NCBI RefSeq assembly: GCF_034353875.1
Contig: NZ_CP133784.1
Coordinates: 3,004,501-3,068,500 of the forward strand
Direction of reading: 5' to 3'
Length of the DNA: 64,000 nt
Source: Pseudomonas sp. MH9.2
Lineage (GTDB): Bacteria > Pseudomonadota > Gammaproteobacteria > Pseudomonadales > Pseudomonadaceae
Shown: positions 48,749-58,856 of the stretch, in pieces
How the letters are laid out: each line of letters opens with the position of its first letter
How positions within the stretch are numbered: position 1 is the stretch's first letter
The notes under the pieces: generated by a model
Database searches by the model: none
Seen by the model: only the letters and a program-made list of their open reading frames with translations
What the model was told of the DNA's origin: nothing
Position numbers and translations under genes: made by a program

Positions 48749-48994
48749 TCAGTCTTTTTTGATCATGCCGTAAAGCACCAGCAGCACCACCGCACCCACC
48801 AATGCGCCGAGGAAACCCGCGCCCTGGCCTGCCTGATAAATGCCCAGCGCCTGACCCCCGTAGGTCGCAGCCAGCGAGCCCCCGATACCCAGCACAATGG
48901 TCATGATCCAACCCATGCTGTCATCGCCTGGCTTGAGGAAGCGAGCCAGCAAGCCCACGATCAAACCGATAAAAATGGTTCCGATAATACCCAT
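48749..48994 (-). CDS. GlsB/YeaQ/YmgE family membrane protein
   Basis: An 81-residue inner-membrane protein, MGIIGTIFIGLIVGLLARFLKPGDDSMGWIMTIVLGIGGSLAATYGGQALG. Three short hydrophobic segments, the LARFLKPGDD turn and a glycine-rich second helix match the transglycosylase-associated GlsB/YeaQ family. Members are linked to general stress but the function is not known. It may be expressed with the DUF3299 gene downstream. Confidence 0.9.
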   Translation of the reverse strand: MGIIGTIFIGLIVGLLARFLKPGDDSMGWIMTIVLGIGGSLAATYGGQALGIYQAGQGAGFLGALVGAVVLLVLYGMIKKD

Positions 48995-49103
48995 GCCTTT
49001 TCCTCTGTATTAATTGGACGAACCAAGGCCTGATGACGGCATTAGCGTCCTGTCATCAGAGAACCGCTGGCAGGATTGGTTCCACATGCGTCTATTGCAG
49101 CTA

Positions 49104-50186
49104 TTACAGCTTGATCAGCGCTTCGACTTTTTTGATCTGCCGATCAAGGGTGGCGCGATCAGCACAGCGCAAGGTGGCGTGACCCACTTTGCGCCCAACC
49201 TTGAACGCCTTGCCGTAGTGATGCAGATGGCAGTCATCGATGGCGACGACCTTGTCCACAGCCGGCACTTCACCGATGAAGTTGAGCATGGCGCTTTCGC
49301 CGACCTTGGCAGTGGAGCCCAACGGCAAACCCGCCACCGCCCGCAGGTGGTTTTCGAACTGGCTGCACTCGGCGCCTTCGGTGGTCCAATGCCCCGAGTT
49401 ATGCACACGGGGTGCAATCTCGTTGGCCTTCAAACCGCCATCGACTTCAAAGAACTCGAACCCCAGCACGCCGACATAATCGAGTTGCTTGAGTACGCGA
49501 CCGGCGTAATCCTCAGCCAGCGCTTGCAGCGGATGCGCGGTGCTGGCAATCGACAGACGCAAAACCCCATTTTCGTGGGTGTTGTGCACCAGCGGATAGA
49601 AGCGCGTTTCGCCATCGCGGCCGCGCACGGCAATCAGCGACACTTCACCCGTGAAGGGCACGAAACCTTCCAGCAAACAGGCAACACTGCCCAACTCAGC
49701 AAACGTGCCGACCACATCAGCCGCTGTACGCAGTACTTTCTGGCCCTTGCCGTCATAACCGAGGGTGCGGGTTTTCAGCACGGCAGGCAGACCAATGCTG
49801 GCCACTGCGGCGTCCAGATCGGCTTGCGACTGGATATCAGCGAAGGTAGGCGTTGGAATGCCGAGGTCCTTGAACATGCTCTTTTCGAACCAGCGATCAC
49901 GGGCAATCCGCAGCGCTTCGGCACTTGGATAAACCGGCACGAACTGCGACAGGAACGCCACGGTTTCTGCTGGCACACTTTCGAATTCGAAGGTCACCAG
50001 ATCGACTTCATCGGCCAACTGGCGCAGATGATCCTGATCGCCGTAATCGGCACGCAGATGTTCGCCCAACGCAGCGGCACAGGCATCCGGCGCCGGGTCG
50101 AGAAAAGCGAAACTCATGCCTAGCGGGGTCCCTGCCAGAGCCAACATGCGACCCAACTGGCCGCCACCGATTACACCGATCTTCAT
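49104..50186 (-). CDS. purK: 5-(carboxyamino)imidazole ribonucleotide synthase
   Basis: A 360-residue ATP-grasp enzyme of purine synthesis that carboxylates AIR to N5-CAIR using bicarbonate. MKIGVIGGGQLGRMLALAGTPLGM is its N-terminal signature, with LVTFEFESVPAETVAFL near 65, VLKTRTLGYDGKGQKVLR at the ATP lysine region (about 135-152) and the metal-binding ENGVLRLSIA/APRVHNSGHWTTEG. It starts 9 bases after the purE stop, so purE and purK are one operon. Confidence 0.98.
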   Translation of the reverse strand: MKIGVIGGGQLGRMLALAGTPLGMSFAFLDPAPDACAAALGEHLRADYGDQDHLRQLADEVDLVTFEFESVPAETVAFLSQFVPVYPSAEALRIARDRWFEKSMFKDLGIPTPTFADIQSQADLDAAVASIGLPAVLKTRTLGYDGKGQKVLRTAADVVGTFAELGSVACLLEGFVPFTGEVSLIAVRGRDGETRFYPLVHNTHENGVLRLSIASTAHPLQALAEDYAGRVLKQLDYVGVLGFEFFEVDGGLKANEIAPRVHNSGHWTTEGAECSQFENHLRAVAGLPLGSTAKVGESAMLNFIGEVPAVDKVVAIDDCHLHHYGKAFKVGRKVGHATLRCADRATLDRQIKKVEALIKL

Positions 50187-50195
50187 GGAAAAACC

Positions 50196-50687
50196 TCAGG
50201 CGTCGCGTGGGTCTGGATTGTCCAGGACGCTGTCTGTCTGCTCAGCGCGGAATTTCTTCAGCACTGCATGGAATTGCGGGTGCTTGGCGCCGAGGATACT
50301 GGCCGACAACAATGCGGCGTTGATTGCGCCCGCTTTGCCGATAGCCAAGGTCGCCACAGGAATCCCGGCAGGCATCTGCACGATAGAGAGCAGGGAATCA
50401 ACGCCCGACAACATCGACGACTGTACGGGCACGCCCAGCACGGGCAGATGAGTCTTGGCCGCACACATGCCTGGCAAATGAGCCGCACCGCCAGCACCGG
50501 CAATGATCACTTCAATGCCACGGGCTTCAGCCTGTTCGGCGTACTGGAACAGCAAATCCGGCGTCCGGTGGGCTGACACCACTTTGACTTCGTAAGGGAT
50601 GCCTAGCTTTTCCAGCATATCGGCGGTGTGGCTAAGGGTGGACCAATCGGACTTGGAGCCCATGATCACGCCAACCAGTGCGCTCAT
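50196..50687 (-). CDS. purE: N5-carboxyaminoimidazole ribonucleotide mutase
   Basis: A 163-residue enzyme that rearranges N5-CAIR to CAIR in purine synthesis. It has [19 protein letters not shown], the catalytic histidine in VVSAHRTPD, and the [23 protein letters not shown] loop. ATG at MSALVG is chosen because it gives the family length; the frame runs far upstream, through the regulatory leader. It is the first gene of purE-purK. Confidence 0.98.
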   Translation of the reverse strand: MSALVGVIMGSKSDWSTLSHTADMLEKLGIPYEVKVVSAHRTPDLLFQYAEQAEARGIEVIIAGAGGAAHLPGMCAAKTHLPVLGVPVQSSMLSGVDSLLSIVQMPAGIPVATLAIGKAGAINAALLSASILGAKHPQFHAVLKKFRAEQTDSVLDNPDPRDA

Positions 50688-50724
50688 CGTCGTGCCTCTT
50701 CTATTGGACGCCCGCAGGCGCGTC

Positions 50725-50764
50725 AAAAAACAAACAAGCCACGCGGGAGAACCGGCGTGGCTTG
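50725..50764 (-). terminator. Terminator-like hairpin in the purE leader
   Basis: On the minus strand CAAGCCACGC / GCGTGGCTTG (10-bp perfect stem, 10-base loop) is followed directly by TTTGTTTTTT, the form of an intrinsic terminator. It stands about 48 bases upstream of the purE start and downstream of a likely promoter, so it could act as an attenuator for purEK. Confidence 0.7.
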
Positions 50765-50777
50765 CTGTACGAATTAT

Positions 50778-50811
50778 GGCCGGTCGAACCGGCCAAAGGC
50801 CGCGCAGTATA
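50778..50811 (-). promoter_or_regulatory. purE promoter -10 and first leader hairpin
   Basis: A TATACT -10 element is read on the minus strand at 50806-50811; the -35 is weak. Just downstream is a 7-bp hairpin (GGCCGGT / ACCGGCC with a 3-base loop, 50778-50794). Transcription would start near 50799, giving a leader of about 110 bases. Confidence 0.45.
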
Positions 50812-51087
50812 CCGTAAAGCACAGGGAAGACAGCCCCCTTGGTGACCATCTGTCCGCAGGGCCCTGGCGAGGTCTGCACACGGCACCCGCGACCGAAATC
50901 CTTCATGGCAAAAGGTCCTACATCTTCTGTACGCAACTTACTACTTTAGGTGACGCCAACAGCAACTAACAAATCGCAACCGTTTCGGCTTAGCTGCTTT
51001 CATGTCTGAAGCAAACACAGTTCCGGGCAGACCCCGTCATCCAGTACGGACATTAATCAACGAAAACTATCGCCATCGAGATCGCCC
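50812..51087. other. Gap between purE and the metzincin-like gene
   Basis: These roughly 275 bases separate divergent transcription units. They contain the weak -35 region for purE and presumably the promoter of the secreted protein gene. No convincing gene, RNA or operator was seen, and base composition becomes AT-rich towards 51060. Confidence 0.45.
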
Positions 51088-51729
51088 ATGCTCATTCATT
51101 TAAGAACACTCGCTTTAACACTAAGCACCCTGCTTACGATCATCATTCCACCGGCTTCCGCTGATGAGAAATTCACGAAAACTCCGCTCTACTTCTATGT
51201 ATTTCTGCACGACGATATCCCACAAGCTGAACGCGAAAATATCGCTAAAGACTACTTCTCGTGGCTGCGCAAGGACCTTGAAAGCTTCACCCGGCGCAGG
51301 GTGTACATAGACTTCATACAGAACGTCGCGCCCATAACCCAATACCCGTATCAAGGTGAAAACCTGACAAAAATACTGGACGGCTGGCAACGAGAAGTGA
51401 ATGACTACATCGACAAAAACAATCTGCCCATGAACAGCAGAACCAAGTATTTGCTGTTAACACACGAAAAAATAAACGGGATGACTTTGGGTGTCGCCAG
51501 AGACAAGAGTTACGCAGGCATTGCATCGCTGGGCAGTTACTCTGCCGCCGCGCATGAAATAGGTCATCTGCTCGGCGGGACGCATGAGCACTCAGAAGTT
51601 TTATTCAAAGGCAGTTGGTGGTGTGAAACCAATATATTCCCGACCCGCATCAACGTAAGAGCGAACTGTTACCACTACAGCGACAAAAACAAAGAAGCCA
51701 TCGCCGCTTATTTGAGCGAATCGCCTTAA
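51088..51729 (+). CDS. Secreted metzincin-like protein, unknown
   Basis: A 213-residue protein with a signal peptide (MLIHLRTLALTLSTLLTIIIPPASA, cleavage about residue 25). At residues 156-166 HEIGHLLGGTH fits HExxHxxGxxH, the zinc-binding motif of metzincin peptidases, with H156, H160 and H166 as ligands and E157 catalytic. Unusually there is no methionine at all after the motif, so a Met-turn is absent; two cysteines (C179, C194) could form a disulfide. The gene is AT-richer than its neighbours. It is convergent with LysR, the stop codons almost touching. No known family was recognised with certainty. Confidence 0.72.
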   Translation: MLIHLRTLALTLSTLLTIIIPPASADEKFTKTPLYFYVFLHDDIPQAERENIAKDYFSWLRKDLESFTRRRVYIDFIQNVAPITQYPYQGENLTKILDGWQREVNDYIDKNNLPMNSRTKYLLLTHEKINGMTLGVARDKSYAGIASLGSYSAAAHEIGHLLGGTHEHSEVLFKGSWWCETNIFPTRINVRANCYHYSDKNKEAIAAYLSESP

Positions 51730-51733
51730 GCAC

Positions 51734-52645
51734 TCAAGACGCACCCTGTGCCGCACCGCCTTCCAGCTTGCGCCACAACAACCGCACGTTGGCCTTGCGC
51801 ACCAACGCACAACGGTACAAACGAATTTCCAGCGGCACATGCCATTGTGGGCCACCACACACCACCAACTCACCCCGCGCCAGTTCAGCACGCACGCTGA
51901 GCTGCGGCACCCAGGCGATGCCCAGGCCTTCGAGCGCCATGCTTTTCAGGCTGTCCGCCATGGCTGTTTCGTAGACCGTAGTGAAGCGCAAGCTGCGCTG
52001 ACGCAGCAGCAGGTTCACCGAGCGCCCCAGAAATGCTCCGGCGCTGTAGGCGAGCAACGGCACACTGGCATCGCCTTCAAGGTCGAATAACGGTTGGCCG
52101 TTGGCGTCTGCCGCGCAGATGGGCAACATCTCCGTATGCCCAAGGTGCAGCGAGGGGAAAATTTCAGCGTCCATCTGCAGCGCCGCATCCGGGTCGTAGA
52201 ACGCCAGCATCAGATCGCAACCGCCCTCACGCAACGCATGTACCGCATCGCCAACGTTGGTCGCCACCAGCCGGGTGGCAATGTTCAGCCCTTCGTTACG
52301 CAGCTGGGCAATCCAGCGCGGGAAAAAACCCAAGGCCAAAGAGTGCGCCGCCGCGACTTGCATGACTTCGCCCTGCCCGCCCTCCAGGTGATGCAGATGA
52401 CGCAGCACCTCGCCAAGCTGCTCGACGACGGTGCGCGCGGTTACCAGAAACAGTTGTCCGGCAGCCGTCAGCTCGATGGGCGTGCGCGAGCGATTGACCA
52501 ACGTCAGGCCCAGTGCCGACTCAAGGCTGCGAATCCGGCGGCTGAAAGCAGGTTGCGTCACGAAGCGACGCTCGGCCGCCTGGGAAAAACTGCGGGTGGC
52601 GGCCAGGGCACTGAAGTCCTCCAGCCATTTACTTTCCAGGTTCAT
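51734..52645 (-). CDS. LysR-type regulator
   Basis: A 303-residue LysR protein, MNLESKWLEDFSALAATRSFSQAAERRFVTQPAFSRRIRSLESALG, with the helix-turn-helix in the first 65 residues and an effector domain (about 90-300). It is divergent from aspA across about 225 bases, so aspA, and perhaps ansA, is the likely target; the ligand could be an amino acid but cannot be read from sequence. ATG at MNLESK is chosen over a start four codons earlier. Confidence 0.92.
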   Translation of the reverse strand: MNLESKWLEDFSALAATRSFSQAAERRFVTQPAFSRRIRSLESALGLTLVNRSRTPIELTAAGQLFLVTARTVVEQLGEVLRHLHHLEGGQGEVMQVAAAHSLALGFFPRWIAQLRNEGLNIATRLVATNVGDAVHALREGGCDLMLAFYDPDAALQMDAEIFPSLHLGHTEMLPICAADANGQPLFDLEGDASVPLLAYSAGAFLGRSVNLLLRQRSLRFTTVYETAMADSLKSMALEGLGIAWVPQLSVRAELARGELVVCGGPQWHVPLEIRLYRCALVRKANVRLLWRKLEGGAAQGAS

Positions 52646-52870
52646 CACGTCCTCCAATCACGGCAGGGACGGACTTGCAACGACCCGCCCCGCACCTGCA
52701 AAAAAGCAACTACATCTTGTTCATACGCTCGTCACAATCGTAACGTCACATCGACATTATGCCGTTTGTGCATAGGCCAGCGCTTAACAGCATTAGCCCA
52801 AAATTGCCCACAAGCCTAGCATCAGCGGCGTTCCGGCATTATCCGTGCCTTTCTTGAGACTATCTCTATC

Positions 52871-54295
<1,425 letters not shown>

Positions 54296-54358
54296 CCTTC
54301 AGCCCCAGGCAGCAACACGCTCACCAGGCTGAGAGACTAGACACCTCTCTCCCTTTTG

Positions 54359-54392
54359 AGGGCCCGAAGATCACTCTTCAGGCCCTTTTTTT
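54359..54392 (+). terminator. Intrinsic terminator after aspA
   Basis: AGGGCC(C)GAAGA / TCTTC(A)GGCCCT with one internal mismatch and a 4-base loop, followed by eight T. It is 64 bases after aspA, so ansA likely has its own promoter or is reached by read-through. Confidence 0.85.
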
Positions 54393-54460
54393 TGCCAGCT
54401 TGTTTTTACTTTTCACTAGACACGCCATAGCCTTGGCCGATCACCCAAAGGAGAAGTGCC

Positions 54461-55465
54461 ATGAATCGCGAAACCCCGCCACCCGCTCAGCAGGTCATGG
54501 TGCTCTACACCGGCGGCACCATCGGCATGCAGGCCAGCGCCAACGGGCTGGCTCCGGCTTCGGGATTCGAGGCGCGGATGGCCGAGCAACTGGCTGCCCA
54601 ACCAGAACTGAAGGTACCGAACTGGCGGTTTCGCGAACTACTGCCGTTGATCGACAGCGCCAACATGACCCCCACCTACTGGCAGCGTCTGCGTGAAGCG
54701 GTGATCGAGGCCGTGGATGTCGATGGCTGCGACGCGGTATTGATCCTGCACGGCACTGACACCCTGGCCTACAGCGCGGCGGCGATGAGCTTTCAGTTGC
54801 TCGGGCTGAGCGCACCCGTGCTGTTCACCGGTTCGATGCTGCCCGCTGGCGTCGAGAACAGTGATGCCTGGGAAAACCTCAACGGCGCCCTGCTTGCCCT
54901 GGGCCAAGGCTTGGCGCCGGGCGTGCAGCTGTACTTCCATGGCGAGCTACTGGCACCGACCCGCTGCGCAAAAATTCGCAGCTTTGGTCGTCATCCGTTC
55001 GCCGCGTTGCAGCGCTCGCGGGAGGGTAAGTCGGCGCAGTCTGTGCCCGCTGCACTGGATTACCGTCAGCCGAAAAGCATCGCCAACGTCGCCGTGCTGC
55101 CCTTGTTTCCCGGCATCAGTGCGCAACATCTGGATGGTTTACTCGACAGCGGGATTCAGGCGCTGGTCCTGGAATGCTTCGGCAGCGGCACGGGCCCGAG
55201 CGACAACCCGGCATTCCTCGCCAGCCTGCAACGCGCCCGGCAACGCGGCATCTGCGTGGTTGCCATCACTCAGTGTCATGAAGGCGGCGTCGAACTGGAC
55301 ATCTACGAAGCCGGCAGTCGTCTGCGCGGGGTTGGCGTACTGTCCGGCGGCGGCATGACCCGCGAAGCCGCGTTCGGCAAACTCCATGCGTTGTTGGGCG
55401 CAGGGCTTGCGCAAGATGAAGTACGACGCCTGGTTGAGCTGGATGTGTGTGGGGAGTTGCGATAA
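54461..55465 (+). CDS. ansA: Asparaginase, type I-like
   Basis: A 334-residue asparaginase that hydrolyses asparagine to aspartate and ammonia. MVLYTGGTIGMQASANGL carries the first catalytic threonine motif (TGGTIG), and LHGTDTLAYSAAAMSF the second (the T and D of GTDT, about residue 100). There is no signal peptide, so it is cytosolic, in line with the type I enzymes. ATG is preceded by AAAGGAGAAGTGCC. It sits downstream of aspA and upstream of an AraC regulator. Confidence 0.93.
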   Translation: MNRETPPPAQQVMVLYTGGTIGMQASANGLAPASGFEARMAEQLAAQPELKVPNWRFRELLPLIDSANMTPTYWQRLREAVIEAVDVDGCDAVLILHGTDTLAYSAAAMSFQLLGLSAPVLFTGSMLPAGVENSDAWENLNGALLALGQGLAPGVQLYFHGELLAPTRCAKIRSFGRHPFAALQRSREGKSAQSVPAALDYRQPKSIANVAVLPLFPGISAQHLDGLLDSGIQALVLECFGSGTGPSDNPAFLASLQRARQRGICVVAITQCHEGGVELDIYEAGSRLRGVGVLSGGGMTREAAFGKLHALLGAGLAQDEVRRLVELDVCGELR

Positions 55466-55560
55466 CCGTCAGGCCGCCTTCGCGGGCAAGCGCGCGCCCA
55501 TTAGGGCGCGGCATACAACTTGCTCCACTCCCGGTTGTTACCCACCGCCGGAATTCGCTC

Positions 55561-56442
55561 ATGCTGCATTCCCATCTCACCACCCTCAATGCCGTGTCGC
55601 TGGTACTCAGCACCTTCGAGGCTGAAGGTTTGTCCGGCGATGCGCTGCTGGCAGGCAGCGGGATCACTGCTGCGGACTTGGGCAGGCCCGATATTCGTAT
55701 CGCCACCCACCAGGAAATGCAGGTCTGCGCCAATGCCGTTGCACTGCGCAAGGAAATCGGCCTGGAGTTGGGACGGCGCATGCACGTGTCATCCTATGGT
55801 GTCCTCGGTTACGCCCTGCTCACGAGTGCCACCTTAGGTGACGCCTTGCGCCTGGCGCTGATGTATCCGGCGCTCTTGGGAACACTGTTCGAACTGCGCC
55901 TGCATGACGATGGCGACCGCGTCTGGCTAAGCGCCAGCGATTACCGCGACAGTGAATCGCTGGCGGTTTTTAACGCCGAGCTGTGCCTGGCCTCGCTGAA
56001 AGTCATTTGCGATGACTTGCTCGGCAAGCCCCTGCCATTACTCAGCGCACGTTTCGCCCACGACGCCCCTGATTACACCGCCAGCTATCACGAAAGCTTT
56101 GCCTGCCCGTTGCAGTTCAACGCCCCCTTGTATGATCACGCCTTCGCCTTCGACAAACGCTGGCTTGAACAGCCGTTGCCGCTGGCAGACCCGATCACCC
56201 ATCGCGACATGCACGCACGCTGTCGCCGGCAAAATATCGAGTTCACAGGTCGCCAGGCCTGGCTCGAACGCATCCGCCAATTGCTCGACGAGCTACGCTT
56301 CGAGCGAGCCAAGCACTTGCTGCATGAGGCCCGGTTACCCATCCACCGCATTGCCGAGGAACTGGGCTTCAGCGAGACCGCGAGCTTTCGTCACGCCTTC
56401 CTGCGCTGGAGCGGCGTCGCGCCCAGCCACTTCCGATTCTGA
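55561..56442 (+). CDS. AraC-family regulator
   Basis: A 293-residue regulator. The N-terminal part (about 1-190) matches the arabinose-binding-like domain of the OruR/Arabinose_bd type (MHVSSYGVLGYALLTSATLGDALRLALMY). The C-terminal AraC-type helix-turn-helix (about 195-293) includes RFERAKHLLHEARLPIHRIAEELGFSETASFRHAFLRWSGVAPSHFR. The likely targets are the neighbouring deacetylase and binding protein, both in the same direction downstream. The inducer is unknown. Confidence 0.9.
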   Translation: MLHSHLTTLNAVSLVLSTFEAEGLSGDALLAGSGITAADLGRPDIRIATHQEMQVCANAVALRKEIGLELGRRMHVSSYGVLGYALLTSATLGDALRLALMYPALLGTLFELRLHDDGDRVWLSASDYRDSESLAVFNAELCLASLKVICDDLLGKPLPLLSARFAHDAPDYTASYHESFACPLQFNAPLYDHAFAFDKRWLEQPLPLADPITHRDMHARCRRQNIEFTGRQAWLERIRQLLDELRFERAKHLLHEARLPIHRIAEELGFSETASFRHAFLRWSGVAPSHFRF

Positions 56443-56611
56443 TGCTGTTTGCACCCTCGCCTCGGTTTAGGGCGTGACGCCTCAATAAGAGGCGATATCC
56501 GGTCAGTGTTATTGGCCATATTTATCCCCTTTTGGCCGTTGCCGTCGTTCACTGATCCGCCGCGCACCGCAAGAATGAGGCACAGCCACAGCCCTAGGGG
56601 AGAATAAGAAG

Positions 56612-57640
56612 ATGCTGACGATCTACTCGGATGATCATCACTTGCACCACGGTCGCTGCGAACTGATAGACGGGCAACTGATGCCCTGCTTTGAAATGCC
56701 CTCGCGCGCCGATCACATCCTGCAACGCGTACAGGCACGCCACCTTGGTCCGGTCGAGACGCCGCGTGACGCTGGTCTTGAACCGCTGAAGCGCATTCAC
56801 AGTGAGGCGTACCTGACGTTTTTCCAGGGCGCATGGCAACGCTGGGCCGAGTTGAACCATGAAGGCGACTTGCTGCCCTTCACCTGGCCTGCGCGAACCT
56901 TGCGCGAAGTAATTCCTGCCAACCTGTTGGGTCAGTTGGGTTATTACAGCTTCGATGCCGGCGCACCGATTACCGCTGGCACCTGGCAAGCCGCCTATAG
57001 CGCAGCGCAAGTCGCTCTGACCGCTCAGGCCGCCGTCGAAAATGGCGCTCGTAGCGCGTTCGCATTGTGCCGACCACCCGGCCATCACGCCGCTAGCGAT
57101 TTGATGGGCGGTTACTGCTACCTGAATAACGCCGCCATCGCCGCTCAGGCATTTCTCGATCAGGGCCGGCAGAAAGTGGCGATTCTCGATGTCGATTACC
57201 ATCACGGCAACGGCACTCAATCGATCTTCTACTCACGCAACGATGTGCTCTTTACCTCGATCCACGGCCATCCTGAAGCCGAGTTTCCCTTCTTCCTCGG
57301 TTACGCCGACGAGCATGGCGAGGGGCCGGGCGAAGGTTTCAACTTCAACTACCCGCTGGCCGCTGGCAGCGACTGGGACCACTGGAGCGCTGCGCTGGAA
57401 CAGGCCTGCAAGCAAATCGAGGCCTACGCCCCGGACGTGCTGGTGATTTCCCTCGGTGTCGACACGTTCAAGGACGATCCCATCTCGACGTTCAAGCTCG
57501 ACAGCCCGGACTACCTGCGCATGGGTGAGCGCATCGCCCGTCTCGGCTTGCCGACGCTGTTCGTGATGGAGGGCGGTTATGCCGTCGAAGAAATCGGCAT
57601 CAATGCCGTGAATGTGCTGGAAGGTTTCGAAAGCGCCTGA
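56612..57640 (+). CDS. Acetylpolyamine amidohydrolase-like deacetylase
   Basis: A 342-residue histone-deacetylase-superfamily zinc enzyme. MLTIYSDDHHLHHGRCELIDGQLMPCFEMPSRADHILQRV is the acetylpolyamine amidohydrolase N-terminus. Catalytic parts are visible: RPPGHHA (the paired histidines), DVDYHHGNGTQSIFY with the zinc-ligand aspartate and histidine, and GVDTFKDDP with the second aspartate, plus GGYAVEEIG near the C-terminus. It should remove acetyl groups from acetylated polyamines or related amines. The polyamine-binding protein gene follows 27 bases later, which supports that role. Confidence 0.92.
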   Translation: MLTIYSDDHHLHHGRCELIDGQLMPCFEMPSRADHILQRVQARHLGPVETPRDAGLEPLKRIHSEAYLTFFQGAWQRWAELNHEGDLLPFTWPARTLREVIPANLLGQLGYYSFDAGAPITAGTWQAAYSAAQVALTAQAAVENGARSAFALCRPPGHHAASDLMGGYCYLNNAAIAAQAFLDQGRQKVAILDVDYHHGNGTQSIFYSRNDVLFTSIHGHPEAEFPFFLGYADEHGEGPGEGFNFNYPLAAGSDWDHWSAALEQACKQIEAYAPDVLVISLGVDTFKDDPISTFKLDSPDYLRMGERIARLGLPTLFVMEGGYAVEEIGINAVNVLEGFESA

Positions 57641-57667
57641 CCCCACCGACTTATCAGGAAGATAACA

Positions 57668-58768
57668 ATGAACAGACTCAAACGTCTTATTGCACCCGCC
57701 CTGTGTGCTTCCCTGCTCTGCGGCGCGGTCCAGGCCGAAGAGCAACGCACGCTGCGCGTTTACAACTGGTTCGACTACATCACCCCGCAGACGCTGGTGG
57801 ACTTCCAGAAAGACACCAAGACCAAACTGATTTACGACATTTTCGACACCAACGAGGCGCTGGAAGCCAAGCTGCTGACCGGCAACTCCGGGTATGACGT
57901 GGTCGTACCGTCCAACGTGTTCCTGGCCAAGCAGATCGAGGCCGGGGTATTCCAGCCGCTGGACCGCAGCAAATTGCCGAACTGGCCGCACCTCGACCCC
58001 AAGCTGATGAAACTCCTGGAAGCCAACGACCCGGGCAATAAATTCGCGGTGCCCTACATGTACGGTACCATCCTGATCGGCTTCAACCCGGACAAGGTCA
58101 AGGCCGCGCTGGGTGACAATGCACCGGTCGACAGCTGGGACCTGATCTTCAAGGAAGAGAACATCAGCAAGCTCAAACAGTGTGGCGTGGCCCTGCTCGA
58201 CTCACCGTCTGAAATCATGCCGCTGGCCTTGCAGCACTTGGGCTTGCCGCCAAACAGCACCAAGCCGGCCGACTACGCCAAAGCCGAAGCGCTGATGCTG
58301 AAGATCCGTCCGTATATCACCTACTTCCATTCATCGAAGTACATGGCGGATATCGCAAATGGCGACATCTGCGTGGCCGTCGGGTACTCGGGCAGCTTCT
58401 CGCAAGCGGCCAACCGCGCCAAAGAAGCCAAGAACGGCGTGGTCGTCGACATGCGCCTGCCTAAAGAAGGTGCCCCGATCTGGTTCGACATGCTCGCCAT
58501 CCCTAAAGGCGCCAAAGACCCTGAAGACGCCTACACCTTCATCAACTACCTGCTGCAACCGAAGGTGATCGCGCCGATCAGTGATTTTGTCGGCTACCCG
58601 AACCCGAACAAGGACGCCACTGAGCTGGTCGATCCGGCGATTCGCAACAACCCGAATCTGTACCCGACCGAAGCGGCGATGAAAACCCTCTACACCCTGC
58701 AACCCCTGACGCACGATGCGGAGCGGGCGCGTACACGCGCCTGGACCAAGATCAAGTCGGGGACCTGA
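57668..58768 (+). CDS. Polyamine ABC transporter binding protein (PotF/SpuD-like)
   Basis: A 366-residue periplasmic protein. Signal peptide MNRLKRLIAPALCASLLCGAVQA, then the PotD/PotF pattern LRVYNWFDYITPQTLVDFQKDT, GNSGYDVVVPSNVFLAKQIEAG and the C-terminal VGYPNPNKDATELVDP segment. VYNWFDYI carries the tryptophan and aromatic positions that line the polyamine site in PotF-type proteins. Putrescine or spermidine is the likely ligand. The partner permease genes are not in this window. It lies just downstream of the deacetylase gene. Confidence 0.9.
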   Translation: MNRLKRLIAPALCASLLCGAVQAEEQRTLRVYNWFDYITPQTLVDFQKDTKTKLIYDIFDTNEALEAKLLTGNSGYDVVVPSNVFLAKQIEAGVFQPLDRSKLPNWPHLDPKLMKLLEANDPGNKFAVPYMYGTILIGFNPDKVKAALGDNAPVDSWDLIFKEENISKLKQCGVALLDSPSEIMPLALQHLGLPPNSTKPADYAKAEALMLKIRPYITYFHSSKYMADIANGDICVAVGYSGSFSQAANRAKEAKNGVVVDMRLPKEGAPIWFDMLAIPKGAKDPEDAYTFINYLLQPKVIAPISDFVGYPNPNKDATELVDPAIRNNPNLYPTEAAMKTLYTLQPLTHDAERARTRAWTKIKSGT

Positions 58769-58787
58769 TGCTGGAGCGGGCTTGCTC

Positions 58788-58818
58788 GTGATGCGGTATG
58801 GCTGACATACCGCATCAC
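58788..58818. terminator. Hairpin between binding protein and MocR gene
   Basis: A perfect 13-bp stem, GTGATGCGGTATG / CATACCGCATCAC, with a 5-base loop GCTGA, stands between convergent genes. There is no strong T tract. It follows a GGAGCGGGCTTGCTCGTGATG stretch reminiscent of REP sequences. Confidence 0.55.
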
Positions 58819-58856
58819 ACCATTCGCATACAGGAAGCACGTAAGGCTTGTCGAAC

